The position numbers and the translations under genes were made by a program. A stretch of DNA of 6,450 nucleotides from an uncultured Prevotellaceae bacterium (GTDB taxonomy: Bacteria > Bacteroidota > Bacteroidia > Bacteroidales > Bacteroidaceae). Under the pieces are notes generated by a model, which was given only the letters and a program-made list of their open reading frames with translations, was not told where the DNA came from and did no database searches. Position 1 is the first letter of the stretch, and each line of letters starts with the position of its first letter. This document shows, piece by piece, positions 1-6,373 of this stretch. The stretch is from assembly GCA_947176655.1 (NCBI GenBank), contig CAMWRK010000124.1, positions 1 through 6,450 of the forward strand, in the 5' to 3' direction.

Positions 1-167
1 ACATCGAACAGGCACATATCGTAATGTCCCTTCATAAATGCACGGTAGCCTGCCTCACCATCAAGATAGAGTTCTGCATCATAGCCCTTTGCCTGAAGAT
101 ACTCTCTCAAAAGCATGCCAAGACTCTCCTCGTCTTCGCACAACAAGATTCTCTGTTTTGTTTCCAT
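1..167 (-). CDS. rprY: RprY-like DNA-binding response regulator, N-terminal part (cut by window edge)
   Basis: Only the first 55 codons are present; the rest lies left of the window. They encode the start of a CheY-like receiver domain. Seen directly: a hydrophobic first strand (RILLCEDEE, residues 6-14) with the acidic pocket at E11/D12/E13, a helix LGMLLREYLQAKGY (16-29), and CLFD ending at D55, which falls where the phosphoacceptor aspartate is expected. The frame is open to the edge. OmpR-family regulators would have a winged-helix DNA-binding domain next, but it is not visible here. The gene follows the sensor kinase rprX by 80 bp with no terminator between, so the two are probably co-transcribed and RprX is the likely phosphodonor. 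The start at 167 gives the usual receiver length before the acidic pair and has an A-rich upstream context. An in-frame ATG at 194 preceded by a GGAGGAGG stretch is an alternative that adds nine residues. The rprY name comes from the sequence resemblance and the pairing with rprX. Confidence 0.88.
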   Translation of the reverse strand, partial: METKQRILLCEDEESLGMLLREYLQAKGYDAELYLDGEAGYRAFMKGHYDMCLFD

Positions 168-247
168 AGTCGTAATGTTTTTCTTTATAGGCATTCCGTC
201 GTCCTCCTCCCCGGAAAAGGGTATCTCCCCAAGAATGCCAGATGTGA

Positions 248-1675
248 TTAATTCTGTTTACTGTCACTTTTATCCAATGGCAATGTAATCATGAACGTCG
301 TACCCTTGCCGAATTCGCTTGTCGCCTTGATGGTGCCGTTCAGCAGGCTTACCATCTTGTGCACATACGCCAGTCCGAGGCCAAAGCCCTTGACGTTATG
401 GGTGTTTCCGGTATGCACTCTGTAGAACTTGTCGAATATACGTTTCAAGTCCTCCTTATGGATGCCGATACCATTGTCTCTGACCTGTATGTGAAGGTGT
501 TCCATGTCGTTCCATGTCGCCACCTCAAGATATAGCGGCTCGTCCTCGCGCTTGTACTTGACGGCATTGTCCATAAGATTGAATATGATATTGGTGAAAT
601 GCATCTCGTCAACGTTTATCTTTGGATTCAGTGCATCAAGCCTGGTATCTATCCTGCCGCCATTCTGGACGACCTTGATATTGAACGTCTGCACCACGCT
701 ATCTATCAGTTCGTTGGCATCCAGTGTCTGGAACTTCAAGGCTATGTTGCCACCATCGTACAATGACATCTGCAAGACCTTCTCCACCTGATAACTCAGT
801 CTCTTTGTCTCTCCGTATATCACTCCGCCCAAGCGTTCATAGGTATCGGAAGACTTGTGCAGGTTCGTATCGGCCATCATCTGAGCCGCCATGCTTATGG
901 TAGATATAGGCGTCTTGAACTCGTGCGTCATGTTGCTTATAAAGTCGTTCTTCAGTTCGGATACTTTCTTCTGCTTTACCACCAGATACACGGTAACAAG
1001 GAACGTGACGAACAGGAACAGTGTGAAGAGCAGAGCCAGATAAATCATATCCGCAACCTCGAATATGTATTTGTTCAGCGAGGGAAAATGGATCGTCACT
1101 ACCCCCATCTTGCCAGTCGGATCATTGCGGAACAGGGTTTGCGTATAGCTGTACTCCTCTCCACGGGAGTCATAATCGGAGCAACGGCACACCTCCCTGC
1201 CCTCACTGTTGAAGACGCGGTAGTGAAACGACATATTGATGCCATTGTCCGCCAAAGCGCGCATGATGGTCTGCTCCATGAGTTCCGTGCTCAGACGCTG
1301 TTCGAAACCATTCTCGCTTGCAGCGTAAAGCACACGCAGTATCACCTCGTCCAGCACGCCTTTTTCATATACATAGGCATTGCGTATGCGGCGCTGGAAA
1401 GACATCATGCCTGTTGCCGTCATGTTCTTGCCATACGCTGACGAATGGGCGTCCAGCGAATCGCCGTACAGACTGACAACCTCCCGCAGATAAGCCATTG
1501 TCTCGTCACGTTCCAAGTCTCTCGAAGCCGCATCTAGGCTGCGGAACACTCCTTCGTTGAATTGCTCGCGCCTTAAGGTTATCATCGTCCTTGCGTACTT
1601 GAGTTGCAAATACAGCAGCACCCCGAAATTGACACCCATAATCAGGCATATAGCCCAGATAGCCCATCGTTTCAT
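248..1675 (-). CDS. rprX: RprX-like membrane sensor histidine kinase
   Basis: This is a 475-residue two-component sensor that should autophosphorylate on histidine and pass phosphate to the downstream RprY regulator. Domains seen in order: a transmembrane segment at about 4-25; a periplasmic sensor region at about 26-207; a second transmembrane segment at about 211-233; HisKA with the H-box FISNMTHEFKTPIS (phosphorylated H251); and HATPase_c with N-box FNLMDNAVKY (N370), G1 RDNGIGI (399-405), F-box FDKFYRV (414-420) and G2 KGFGLGL (429-435). All catalytic boxes look intact. No HAMP linker fits between the second membrane helix and HisKA, which are almost directly joined. The periplasmic part has a CxC pair (C163, C165). 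It resembles no sensor fold I can name, so the signal is unknown. The ATG at 1675 opens directly into the first membrane helix and lies only 4 nt after a consensus promoter box. The RprX name follows the Bacteroides fragilis RprX/RprY system and is inferred from similarity and gene order. Confidence 0.9.
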   Translation of the reverse strand: MKRWAIWAICLIMGVNFGVLLYLQLKYARTMITLRREQFNEGVFRSLDAASRDLERDETMAYLREVVSLYGDSLDAHSSAYGKNMTATGMMSFQRRIRNAYVYEKGVLDEVILRVLYAASENGFEQRLSTELMEQTIMRALADNGINMSFHYRVFNSEGREVCRCSDYDSRGEEYSYTQTLFRNDPTGKMGVVTIHFPSLNKYIFEVADMIYLALLFTLFLFVTFLVTVYLVVKQKKVSELKNDFISNMTHEFKTPISTISMAAQMMADTNLHKSSDTYERLGGVIYGETKRLSYQVEKVLQMSLYDGGNIALKFQTLDANELIDSVVQTFNIKVVQNGGRIDTRLDALNPKINVDEMHFTNIIFNLMDNAVKYKREDEPLYLEVATWNDMEHLHIQVRDNGIGIHKEDLKRIFDKFYRVHTGNTHNVKGFGLGLAYVHKMVSLLNGTIKATSEFGKGTTFMITLPLDKSDSKQN

Positions 1676-1679
1676 ATCG

Positions 1680-1711
1680 CAAAGATAGCCTGCACGTTCC
1701 TATAAAACAAA
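1680..1711 (-). promoter_or_regulatory. Bacteroidetes-type promoter for rprX-rprY
   Basis: On the minus strand a -33 box TTTG (1708-1711) is followed by a 20-nt spacer and a -7 box TATCTTTG (1680-1687). Both match the Bacteroides consensus TTTG / TAnnTTTG, and the spacing is within the usual 19-21 nt. Only four bases (CGAT) separate the -7 box from the rprX ATG. The predicted transcription start would therefore fall at or next to the start codon, so the mRNA would be leaderless or nearly so. The -33 box is part of the T-tract of the upstream fusA2 terminator. Confidence 0.75.
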
Positions 1712-1740
1712 AAAGGGCGGCTGCGAAAGCTCCCTTTTTT
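1709..1740 (-). terminator. Rho-independent terminator after fusA2
   Basis: On the minus strand the arms AAAAAAGGG (1732-1740) and CCCTTTTTT (1709-1717) pair perfectly. An inner GC/GC pairing can extend the stem around a TTTCGCA loop. More T-rich sequence (TTGTTTTATA) follows. It lies 57 nt after the fusA2 stop codon and before rprX, so it should separate the two transcription units. The A-tract on the other side also gives a U-tract in the plus direction, so it could act both ways, although no plus-strand gene is evident here. Confidence 0.85.
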
Positions 1741-1797
1741 GCATTTATTTAGATATTGTCCTGTTATAATTGTCAAAAACACAATTAAATCTACCCG

Positions 1798-3951
1798 TCA
1801 TTCATCGTCAGTGCCCTTGTACTCGGCCACGAGTTTCTGCTGCACATCGCCAGGAACTAGTTCATAACTTGCAAATTTGGTTATGAAGCTTGCCCGTCCG
1901 CCTGTCAGGCTGGACAATGCGGTGGAATAGCTTGACATCTCCTTCAAGGGAGCCTTGCATGTCAGTTTCTCATAGCCGTTCTCGCTGTGCATGCCGGTAA
2001 TCATGGCACGGCGTCCCTGCAGGTCGCTCATGACATCGCCCATCTTGTCGCTCGGTACAAACACCTCGACATCATATATAGGCTCCAAAATCTTTGGCCC
2101 GGCCTCACGGAAAGCGGCACTGAAGGCATTGCGTCCCGCAAGCATGAACGACAGTTCGTTGCTGTCAACCGGGTGCATCTTCCCGTCATATACTATCACA
2201 CGCACATCGCGGGCGTAGCATCCGGTCAAGGGTCCCTGCTCCATGCGCTGCATCACGCCCTTCAGTATCGCCGGCATGAAGCGTGCGTCTATGGCTCCGC
2301 CTACTACGCTGTTGACAAAGACCAGCTTTCCGCCCCACTCCAAGTCTACCGTCTCCGTGCTTTTGGCATTAATGCGGTACTCCTGATTGCCGAACTTGTA
2401 GACCTCAGGAGCAGGCATTCCCTCATAGTACGGTTCCACTATCAGATGCACCTCTCCGAACTGGCCTGCACCGCCTGACTGCTTCTTGTGACGATAATCA
2501 GCACGGGCAGCCTTGGTGATTGTCTCGCGATAGGGTATCTTGGGTTCGTCGAAGACTATCTGTATCTTCTCGTTGTTCTCCATGCGCCACTTCAGCGTGC
2601 GCAGGTGGAACTCGCCCTGACCATGGACAAGAATCTGCTTCAGCTCCTTGCTCTGCTCTATCTGCCATGTCGGATCCTCCTCGCGCATGCGCTGCAAGGC
2701 GTTCATCATCTTCTCCGTCTCGCTCTCGTTAACGGCACGTATGGCGCGGGAATACTTGGGATTAGGATACTTGATGAAATTGAACCTGTGCTCCGCACCC
2801 TTGGCATTCAGGGTGTTGCCCGTTTTCACGTCTTTCAGTTTGACCGTACAGCCAATGTCTCCGGCCACAAGTTCCTCCACCTTGATACGTGTGGAACCTG
2901 CACAACAGAACAACTGAGCCATACGCTCCTTGCTGCCGCGGTCTGCATTGACAAAATCGTCTCCTTCGTGGACACACCCCTGCATAACCTTGAAATACTG
3001 TACCTCTCCGATATGCGGCTCCACAGCCGTCTTGAAGAAATACAGGCTTGCCGGAGCATCGGCAACGGGAGCCACCTCCTCGCCGCGCGTGTTGTGTATC
3101 TTGGGCATCTGGTCAACAAACGGCACTACATTGCCCAGGAACTCCATCAGACGGCGAACGCCCATGCACTTGCCTGCACACACACAGAAGACGGGGAACA
3201 TGCCGCGCGCGGCCAGTCCCTTGCGTATCCCCTCGCGCATCTCATCCTCAGTAAGGCTCTCGCTGTCAAAGAACTTCTCCATCAGTCCTTCGTCGTTCTC
3301 GGCAGCGGCTTCGACCAAAGCCTTGTGCATCTCCATTGCCCGCTCCATTTCCTCGGCAGGAATATCCCCGATGGTAGGCTCGCCGCCCTCGGGACCCCAT
3401 GAATATTTCTTCATGAGAAGGACATCTATCAGGGAGTTGAAGCCCGAGCCTGTCTGCAACGGATACTGCACCGGCACCACCTTGGAGCCGTATACCTCGG
3501 TCAGCTGTTCCAGGATGCTGTCATAGTCGGTATTCTCGTCGTCCAGCTGGTTTACCAGGAATATCACGGGCTTTTCCAGCTTCTGCGTGTATCTGAAATG
3601 GTTCTGCGTTCCAACCTCCACGCCATTGGCACCTTTTATGAGCAGAATGGCCGTGTCCGTGACGTTCAATGCCGTTATGGCGGCACCCACAAAATCGTCA
3701 CTGCCCGGACAGTCTATGATGTTCAGCTTCTTACCGTTCCATTCCACATGGTATACGGTGCTGAACACGCTGTATCCATACTCCTGCTCCACGGGGAAAT
3801 AGTCGCTTACCGTATTGTGCTGGGTTATGCGTCCCCTACGGCTGATTACCCCAGCCTCATAGAGCAGGCTCTCCGTCAGTGTCGTCTTACCGCTTCCGTC
3901 ATTGCCAAGCAGGGCAATGTTCTTGATTTCCTGTGTCTGATAGGTTTTCAT
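1798..3951 (-). CDS. fusA2: EF-G paralogue (EF-G2 type) with degenerate GTPase centre
   Basis: This is a 717-residue full-length elongation factor G paralogue. The G domain spans about 8-280, domain II about 300-385, III about 395-470, IV about 472-620 and V about 622-700. EF-G moves tRNA and mRNA through the ribosome in the cytoplasm. Seen directly: the P-loop is GNDGSGKTT (16-24) instead of the usual AHxDAGKTT; the switch I RGITI motif is replaced by YGYSV (58-62); the DTPGH motif is DCPGS (80-84), so the catalytic histidine is a serine; NKxD is NQLD (134-137). Domain IV keeps the ribosome-facing segments KKQSGG (489-494) and HPVDSNE (593-599). Compared with canonical EF-G, domain IV carries extra sequence at about 515-545. 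It resembles B. thetaiotaomicron EF-G2 (BT2167), which is known to support slow translocation without GTP hydrolysis, is induced by the regulator Cur, and is needed for gut colonisation. That role here is inferred. TetQ-type ribosomal protection proteins share the architecture, but gene order and motifs favour FusA2. A hairpin terminator follows the gene. Confidence 0.92.
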   Translation of the reverse strand: MKTYQTQEIKNIALLGNDGSGKTTLTESLLYEAGVISRRGRITQHNTVSDYFPVEQEYGYSVFSTVYHVEWNGKKLNIIDCPGSDDFVGAAITALNVTDTAILLIKGANGVEVGTQNHFRYTQKLEKPVIFLVNQLDDENTDYDSILEQLTEVYGSKVVPVQYPLQTGSGFNSLIDVLLMKKYSWGPEGGEPTIGDIPAEEMERAMEMHKALVEAAAENDEGLMEKFFDSESLTEDEMREGIRKGLAARGMFPVFCVCAGKCMGVRRLMEFLGNVVPFVDQMPKIHNTRGEEVAPVADAPASLYFFKTAVEPHIGEVQYFKVMQGCVHEGDDFVNADRGSKERMAQLFCCAGSTRIKVEELVAGDIGCTVKLKDVKTGNTLNAKGAEHRFNFIKYPNPKYSRAIRAVNESETEKMMNALQRMREEDPTWQIEQSKELKQILVHGQGEFHLRTLKWRMENNEKIQIVFDEPKIPYRETITKAARADYRHKKQSGGAGQFGEVHLIVEPYYEGMPAPEVYKFGNQEYRINAKSTETVDLEWGGKLVFVNSVVGGAIDARFMPAILKGVMQRMEQGPLTGCYARDVRVIVYDGKMHPVDSNELSFMLAGRNAFSAAFREAGPKILEPIYDVEVFVPSDKMGDVMSDLQGRRAMITGMHSENGYEKLTCKAPLKEMSSYSTALSSLTGGRASFITKFASYELVPGDVQQKLVAEYKGTDDE

Positions 3952-4033
3952 CGTGTATTAGTGTTGATTGTTCATATTGTTTGCCTGGGTAGCGCCGCGT
4001 TGCTTATGACCGGACGATACCTTTAAGCGGTTG

Positions 4034-4074
4034 TAAAAATACATTTTTTTCGTGACACCGGACATACCGGTCAC
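4034..4074 (-). promoter_or_regulatory. Imperfect inverted repeat and weak promoter candidate upstream of fusA2
   Basis: The 129-bp gap between hemW and fusA2 holds the inverted repeat GTGA-CA-CCGG / CCGG-TCAC (4052-4061 and 4067-4074), with a two-base bulge and a 5-nt loop. On the minus strand it is followed by an A-run, not a T-run, so it is a poor intrinsic terminator for hemW. A single-mismatch -7-like box, TATTTTTA (4034-4041), lies just downstream, but no TTTG -33 box is in register. A weak core promoter next to a palindrome would fit an activator-dependent promoter, but this is inference. Confidence 0.3.
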
Positions 4075-4080
4075 TATGTT

Positions 4081-5184
4081 TTACAACATCATATCAGACA
4101 TAACATCATTGGAGACGAAGATTCCTTCTTCCGTCAGTCTCAGCATATTCCCGATGCGCACCATGCGCCCCGCCATGATGTGTGGCATGGCCATGCTCAA
4201 GGCATAGTCCCTGTGCTTTGCAGAGAGTGAAGCCAGATTCAGCCCCTCAGCCGTGCGCAGGCTCTTCAGCACGCGTTCCTCATAAAGCATGTCCACGTCG
4301 AGCATCTCGACGTTGCGCACAGGCATGCCTGCGGCCTTTATGTATCCGGCAAGGTCAGACGGATTGCTGCTGCGCACATACTTTCCGTCATAGCTGTGCG
4401 CACCTGGGCCAAGTCCAGCATAGGGAACGTCTCTCCAGTAGCCGCTATTGTGACGCGACCTCCTTCCGGGCAGGGCAAAGTTACTTATCTCGTAGTGCTC
4501 CATGCCAGCCTCGCGAGCCGAGGCTACCAGACAGCGGTACATCTCCAGCGACAATTCCTCTGGTGCCTCCTCCACCTCTCCTCTTTCCAACATAATATAA
4601 AGAGGTGTACCCTCCTCCCATTGCAGGGAATAGGCACTCAGATGAGGTATGCCCCACGACAGAAGCGCCGCTACATCGTGCCGCCACATCTCCAGCGTCT
4701 GTCCAGGCAGGCCGTACATAAGGTCAAGGCTCAGGTTCGTGTATCCGGCTCCGTGCAACAATGCCACAGCCTCGCGGGCTTCACGTGCCGTATGCCGTCG
4801 CCTCAGCATTCGCAACAGGCCGTCGTCCAGGGTCTGCACTCCCATGCTTATGCGGTTCACGGGTGTGTCCCGGAGTCCATGCAGGAAGTCCGCCGTCACG
4901 TCGTCAGGATTGCATTCCAACGTCACCTCGGCATCGCTCTCTGTCTCCACCAAGGCAAGCAGATGGTCAAATATCGTCCTGAGCCGCTCCGCCCCGAGCT
5001 GGCTTGGCGTCCCGCCGCCAAGATATACCGTATCGGCGCGTGCCGCGCGCAACTCTTCCGCACGTCCGTCCATCTCCTTCAGCAGGGAGGCCACGAAAAC
5101 GTCCATGAGAGCCGGCGAAGTAGACGAAAAAAAGTCGCAGTACAGACACCGCGACTTACAGAATGGAATATGTATATAAATCAT
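4081..5184 (-). CDS. hemW: HemW-like radical SAM heme chaperone (formerly 'oxygen-independent coproporphyrinogen III oxidase-like')
   Basis: This is a 367-residue radical SAM protein, a usual length for HemW. Seen directly: the iron-sulfur motif C9-x3-C13-x2-C16 in HIPFCKSRCLYCDF; the SAM-contacting GGGTP at 56-60; ECNPD at 90-94; ISMGVQTLD at 112-120; GLPGQT at 159-164; HYEISNFA at 230-237; HNSGYW at 245-250; and GLGPGAHS at 257-264. The residue after the third cysteine pair is DF, where true HemN coproporphyrinogen dehydrogenases have a fourth cysteine (CxxCxC). This points to HemW, a cytoplasmic 4Fe-4S protein that binds heme and hands it to client proteins such as respiratory enzymes. It is not the porphyrin-forming enzyme, although databases often label it so. 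The ATG at 5184 overlaps the stop of the upstream lipoprotein gene (ATGA). AGGA lies five bases before the ATG, so coupled translation is likely. Confidence 0.92.
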   Translation of the reverse strand: MIYIHIPFCKSRCLYCDFFSSTSPALMDVFVASLLKEMDGRAEELRAARADTVYLGGGTPSQLGAERLRTIFDHLLALVETESDAEVTLECNPDDVTADFLHGLRDTPVNRISMGVQTLDDGLLRMLRRRHTAREAREAVALLHGAGYTNLSLDLMYGLPGQTLEMWRHDVAALLSWGIPHLSAYSLQWEEGTPLYIMLERGEVEEAPEELSLEMYRCLVASAREAGMEHYEISNFALPGRRSRHNSGYWRDVPYAGLGPGAHSYDGKYVRSSNPSDLAGYIKAAGMPVRNVEMLDVDMLYEERVLKSLRTAEGLNLASLSAKHRDYALSMAMPHIMAGRMVRIGNMLRLTEEGIFVSNDVMSDMML

Positions 5185-5870
5185 ATTTCCTGGAACGTCA
5201 GTTCATAGAAACAGGGATAAACGCTGGAGACGGCATGGGAATGTCCGGCGCTATGAGGAACTATCAGTCTCACCTTGGCTATGCGTGTCTCGTCATTGAC
5301 CTGGGCACCGACGCGCACATACTCCAAGGGCTTCAGCCAGCCCGTGGGAACTTCTCTGTCGCCATACGTGGAATACATCAGGCTGCCCGTGGGAACGGTC
5401 AGGTCGAAACTGCCGCTTATGCGCCCCGAGTTGTTGGATATGTTAAGTATCTCCGGACGTGTCGCATAGCTCTGCACACGGTTGGTCAGCTGGAGGCTGT
5501 CGCCCATGATGTTATATTCATAGAAGCGGCATACCAGTCTGCGGTTCTCGCCAACGCCAATGCGACGTCCCGCACCTTCCCTGACTATCTGCATGTAGAC
5601 ACCGCTGTTTGTGAACAGCACATATTCGTTGTTCTCTATCCTGGTGACACTGTCCTGAGCCTCGAACTGCGCCTCGCTAATAACCTTGATTTTGCCGACA
5701 TTGACCAGCGTGTCCTCTCCAAGCCTAAGCACTACATCCTTTGCCACAAAACTGTTCACCACATTGCGCTCGTGTTCCTTCTGCTCGGCGTATGTCTGAT
5801 CTTCGCTGCCACACGAGCACAACACGCAGGCAATGGCTCCGACAACCAATGTCCAAGATATTCTTTTCAT
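5181..5870 (-). CDS. DUF4827-like lipoprotein with FKBP-like C-terminal half
   Basis: This is a 229-residue predicted lipoprotein. The N-terminus has a positive MKR, a hydrophobic stretch (about 5-17) and a lipobox L17-C18-S19-C20, with C20 as the lipidated cysteine. The sequence GSED directly after C20 resembles the acidic export signal of surface lipoproteins in Bacteroidetes, so the protein may reach the outer face of the outer membrane. The mature part contains FTNSGVYMQIVREGAG (86-101), VPTGWLKPLEYVRVG (174-188) and RLIVPHSAGH (201-210). These resemble the substrate-side strands and loops of FKBP-type prolyl isomerases and fit the Bacteroidetes DUF4827 family. Prolyl isomerase activity is not established. 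An upstream ATG at 5972 gives 263 residues, but the promoter -7 box at 5891-5898 lies inside that extension and it has no signal peptide, so it is rejected. ATGs at 5876 and 5870 are both possible; 5870 is chosen because AGGA precedes it at five bases. The gene is the first of an operon with hemW. Confidence 0.8.
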   Translation of the reverse strand: MKRISWTLVVGAIACVLCSCGSEDQTYAEQKEHERNVVNSFVAKDVVLRLGEDTLVNVGKIKVISEAQFEAQDSVTRIENNEYVLFTNSGVYMQIVREGAGRRIGVGENRRLVCRFYEYNIMGDSLQLTNRVQSYATRPEILNISNNSGRISGSFDLTVPTGSLMYSTYGDREVPTGWLKPLEYVRVGAQVNDETRIAKVRLIVPHSAGHSHAVSSVYPCFYELTFQEI

Positions 5871-5890
5871 AGTCATCCTAATTTGCAGCA

Positions 5891-5921
5891 CAAAGGTACG
5901 AATTAAAATTAATAATTCAGG
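5891..5921 (-). promoter_or_regulatory. Bacteroidetes-type promoter for the lipoprotein-hemW operon
   Basis: On the minus strand a perfect -7 box TACCTTTG (5891-5898) lies 14 nt before the ATG at 5876 and 20 nt before the chosen ATG at 5870. The spacer is very AT-rich. The expected -33 position holds CCTG (5918-5921, 19-nt spacer), only a half match to TTTG. The resulting 5' leader would be about 8-15 nt. This placement argues strongly against the longer start at 5972. Confidence 0.65.
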
Positions 5922-6373
5922 ATTAAGCACTGGAAAATAGCCTTGACTTTTCATATATATACAACAATCCATTGTTAATATTCAGAGGGGAGCCGGCCAC
6001 AAAACACATCATCCCATATATACATTATATATAAGGTATAGCTTATGTCATCGGGAAAATCATGGCTCAGTGGCAAAATAGCGGTGATGGCACTCGTGTT
6101 CTGTTGACAAAACAGTTCCATCGAAAAATATTTACACGTCAGCGTTGTTACTGGCGACATTTGTCTTACGTCCTCAGTACAAAAGTCAGAAGATGTACGT
6201 AGAACAGGAATAGGGTGGTGACAGATTATGTAGGATTTCAATGCACAAGGCGTATTCCGTCTTTATCCTACGCTATCACATCTTATTGTACTATAAGGCT
6301 TTGCACATTACACAAGCAACCTCTAAAAGCTCACTATACCGTCCTGTGACAGGCTTCTCGAACCCCTCCGCCA
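5922..6373. other. Non-coding stretch without a convincing gene
   Basis: No open frame here shows a recognisable domain, signal peptide or gene-like context. The longest, an 88-codon minus-strand frame at 5975-6241, has unconvincing composition and no promoter box. Small structures seen: a perfect palindrome AACAAT-CC-ATTGTT (5963-5976) upstream of the lipoprotein promoter; an AT alternation TATATACATTATATATA (about 6017-6033); ATAAG/CTTAT arms (6031-6046); and an 18-bp near-palindrome TGTTCTGT-TG-ACAAAACA with one mismatched pair (6097-6114). I see no tRNA, rRNA or CRISPR. The stretch may hold regulatory DNA, a small RNA or a decayed element. Confidence 0.4.

Noticed and set aside
1752..1780. 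Sigma-70-like TTGACA (minus strand) in the fusA2-rprX gap
   Set aside because: It has no matching -10 at proper spacing, does not fit the Bacteroidetes consensus, and lies upstream of the terminator hairpin.
2488..3402. Plus-strand open frame of 304 codons opposite fusA2
   Set aside because: It lies entirely antisense to a well-supported EF-G gene, shows no recognisable domain, and is best explained as a shadow of the codon pattern in GC-balanced coding DNA.
4052..4074. Classical intrinsic terminator for hemW
   Set aside because: The hairpin has a two-base bulge and is followed on the minus strand by an A-run instead of a T-run.
4396..5208. Plus-strand open frame of 270 codons opposite hemW
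   Set aside because: It is antisense to hemW, has low-complexity His/Arg/Gln-rich translation and no domain; a shadow frame.
5877..5972. N-terminal extension of the lipoprotein gene from the ATG at 5972
   Set aside because: The promoter -7 box TACCTTTG lies inside it, the extension would bury the lipoprotein signal peptide, and the downstream ATG gives a normal signal sequence.
5975..6241. Minus-strand frame of 88 codons
   Set aside because: There is no recognisable domain, no TAnnTTTG promoter box before it, and the composition is unlike neighbouring genes. A small unknown gene or decayed fragment is not excluded.
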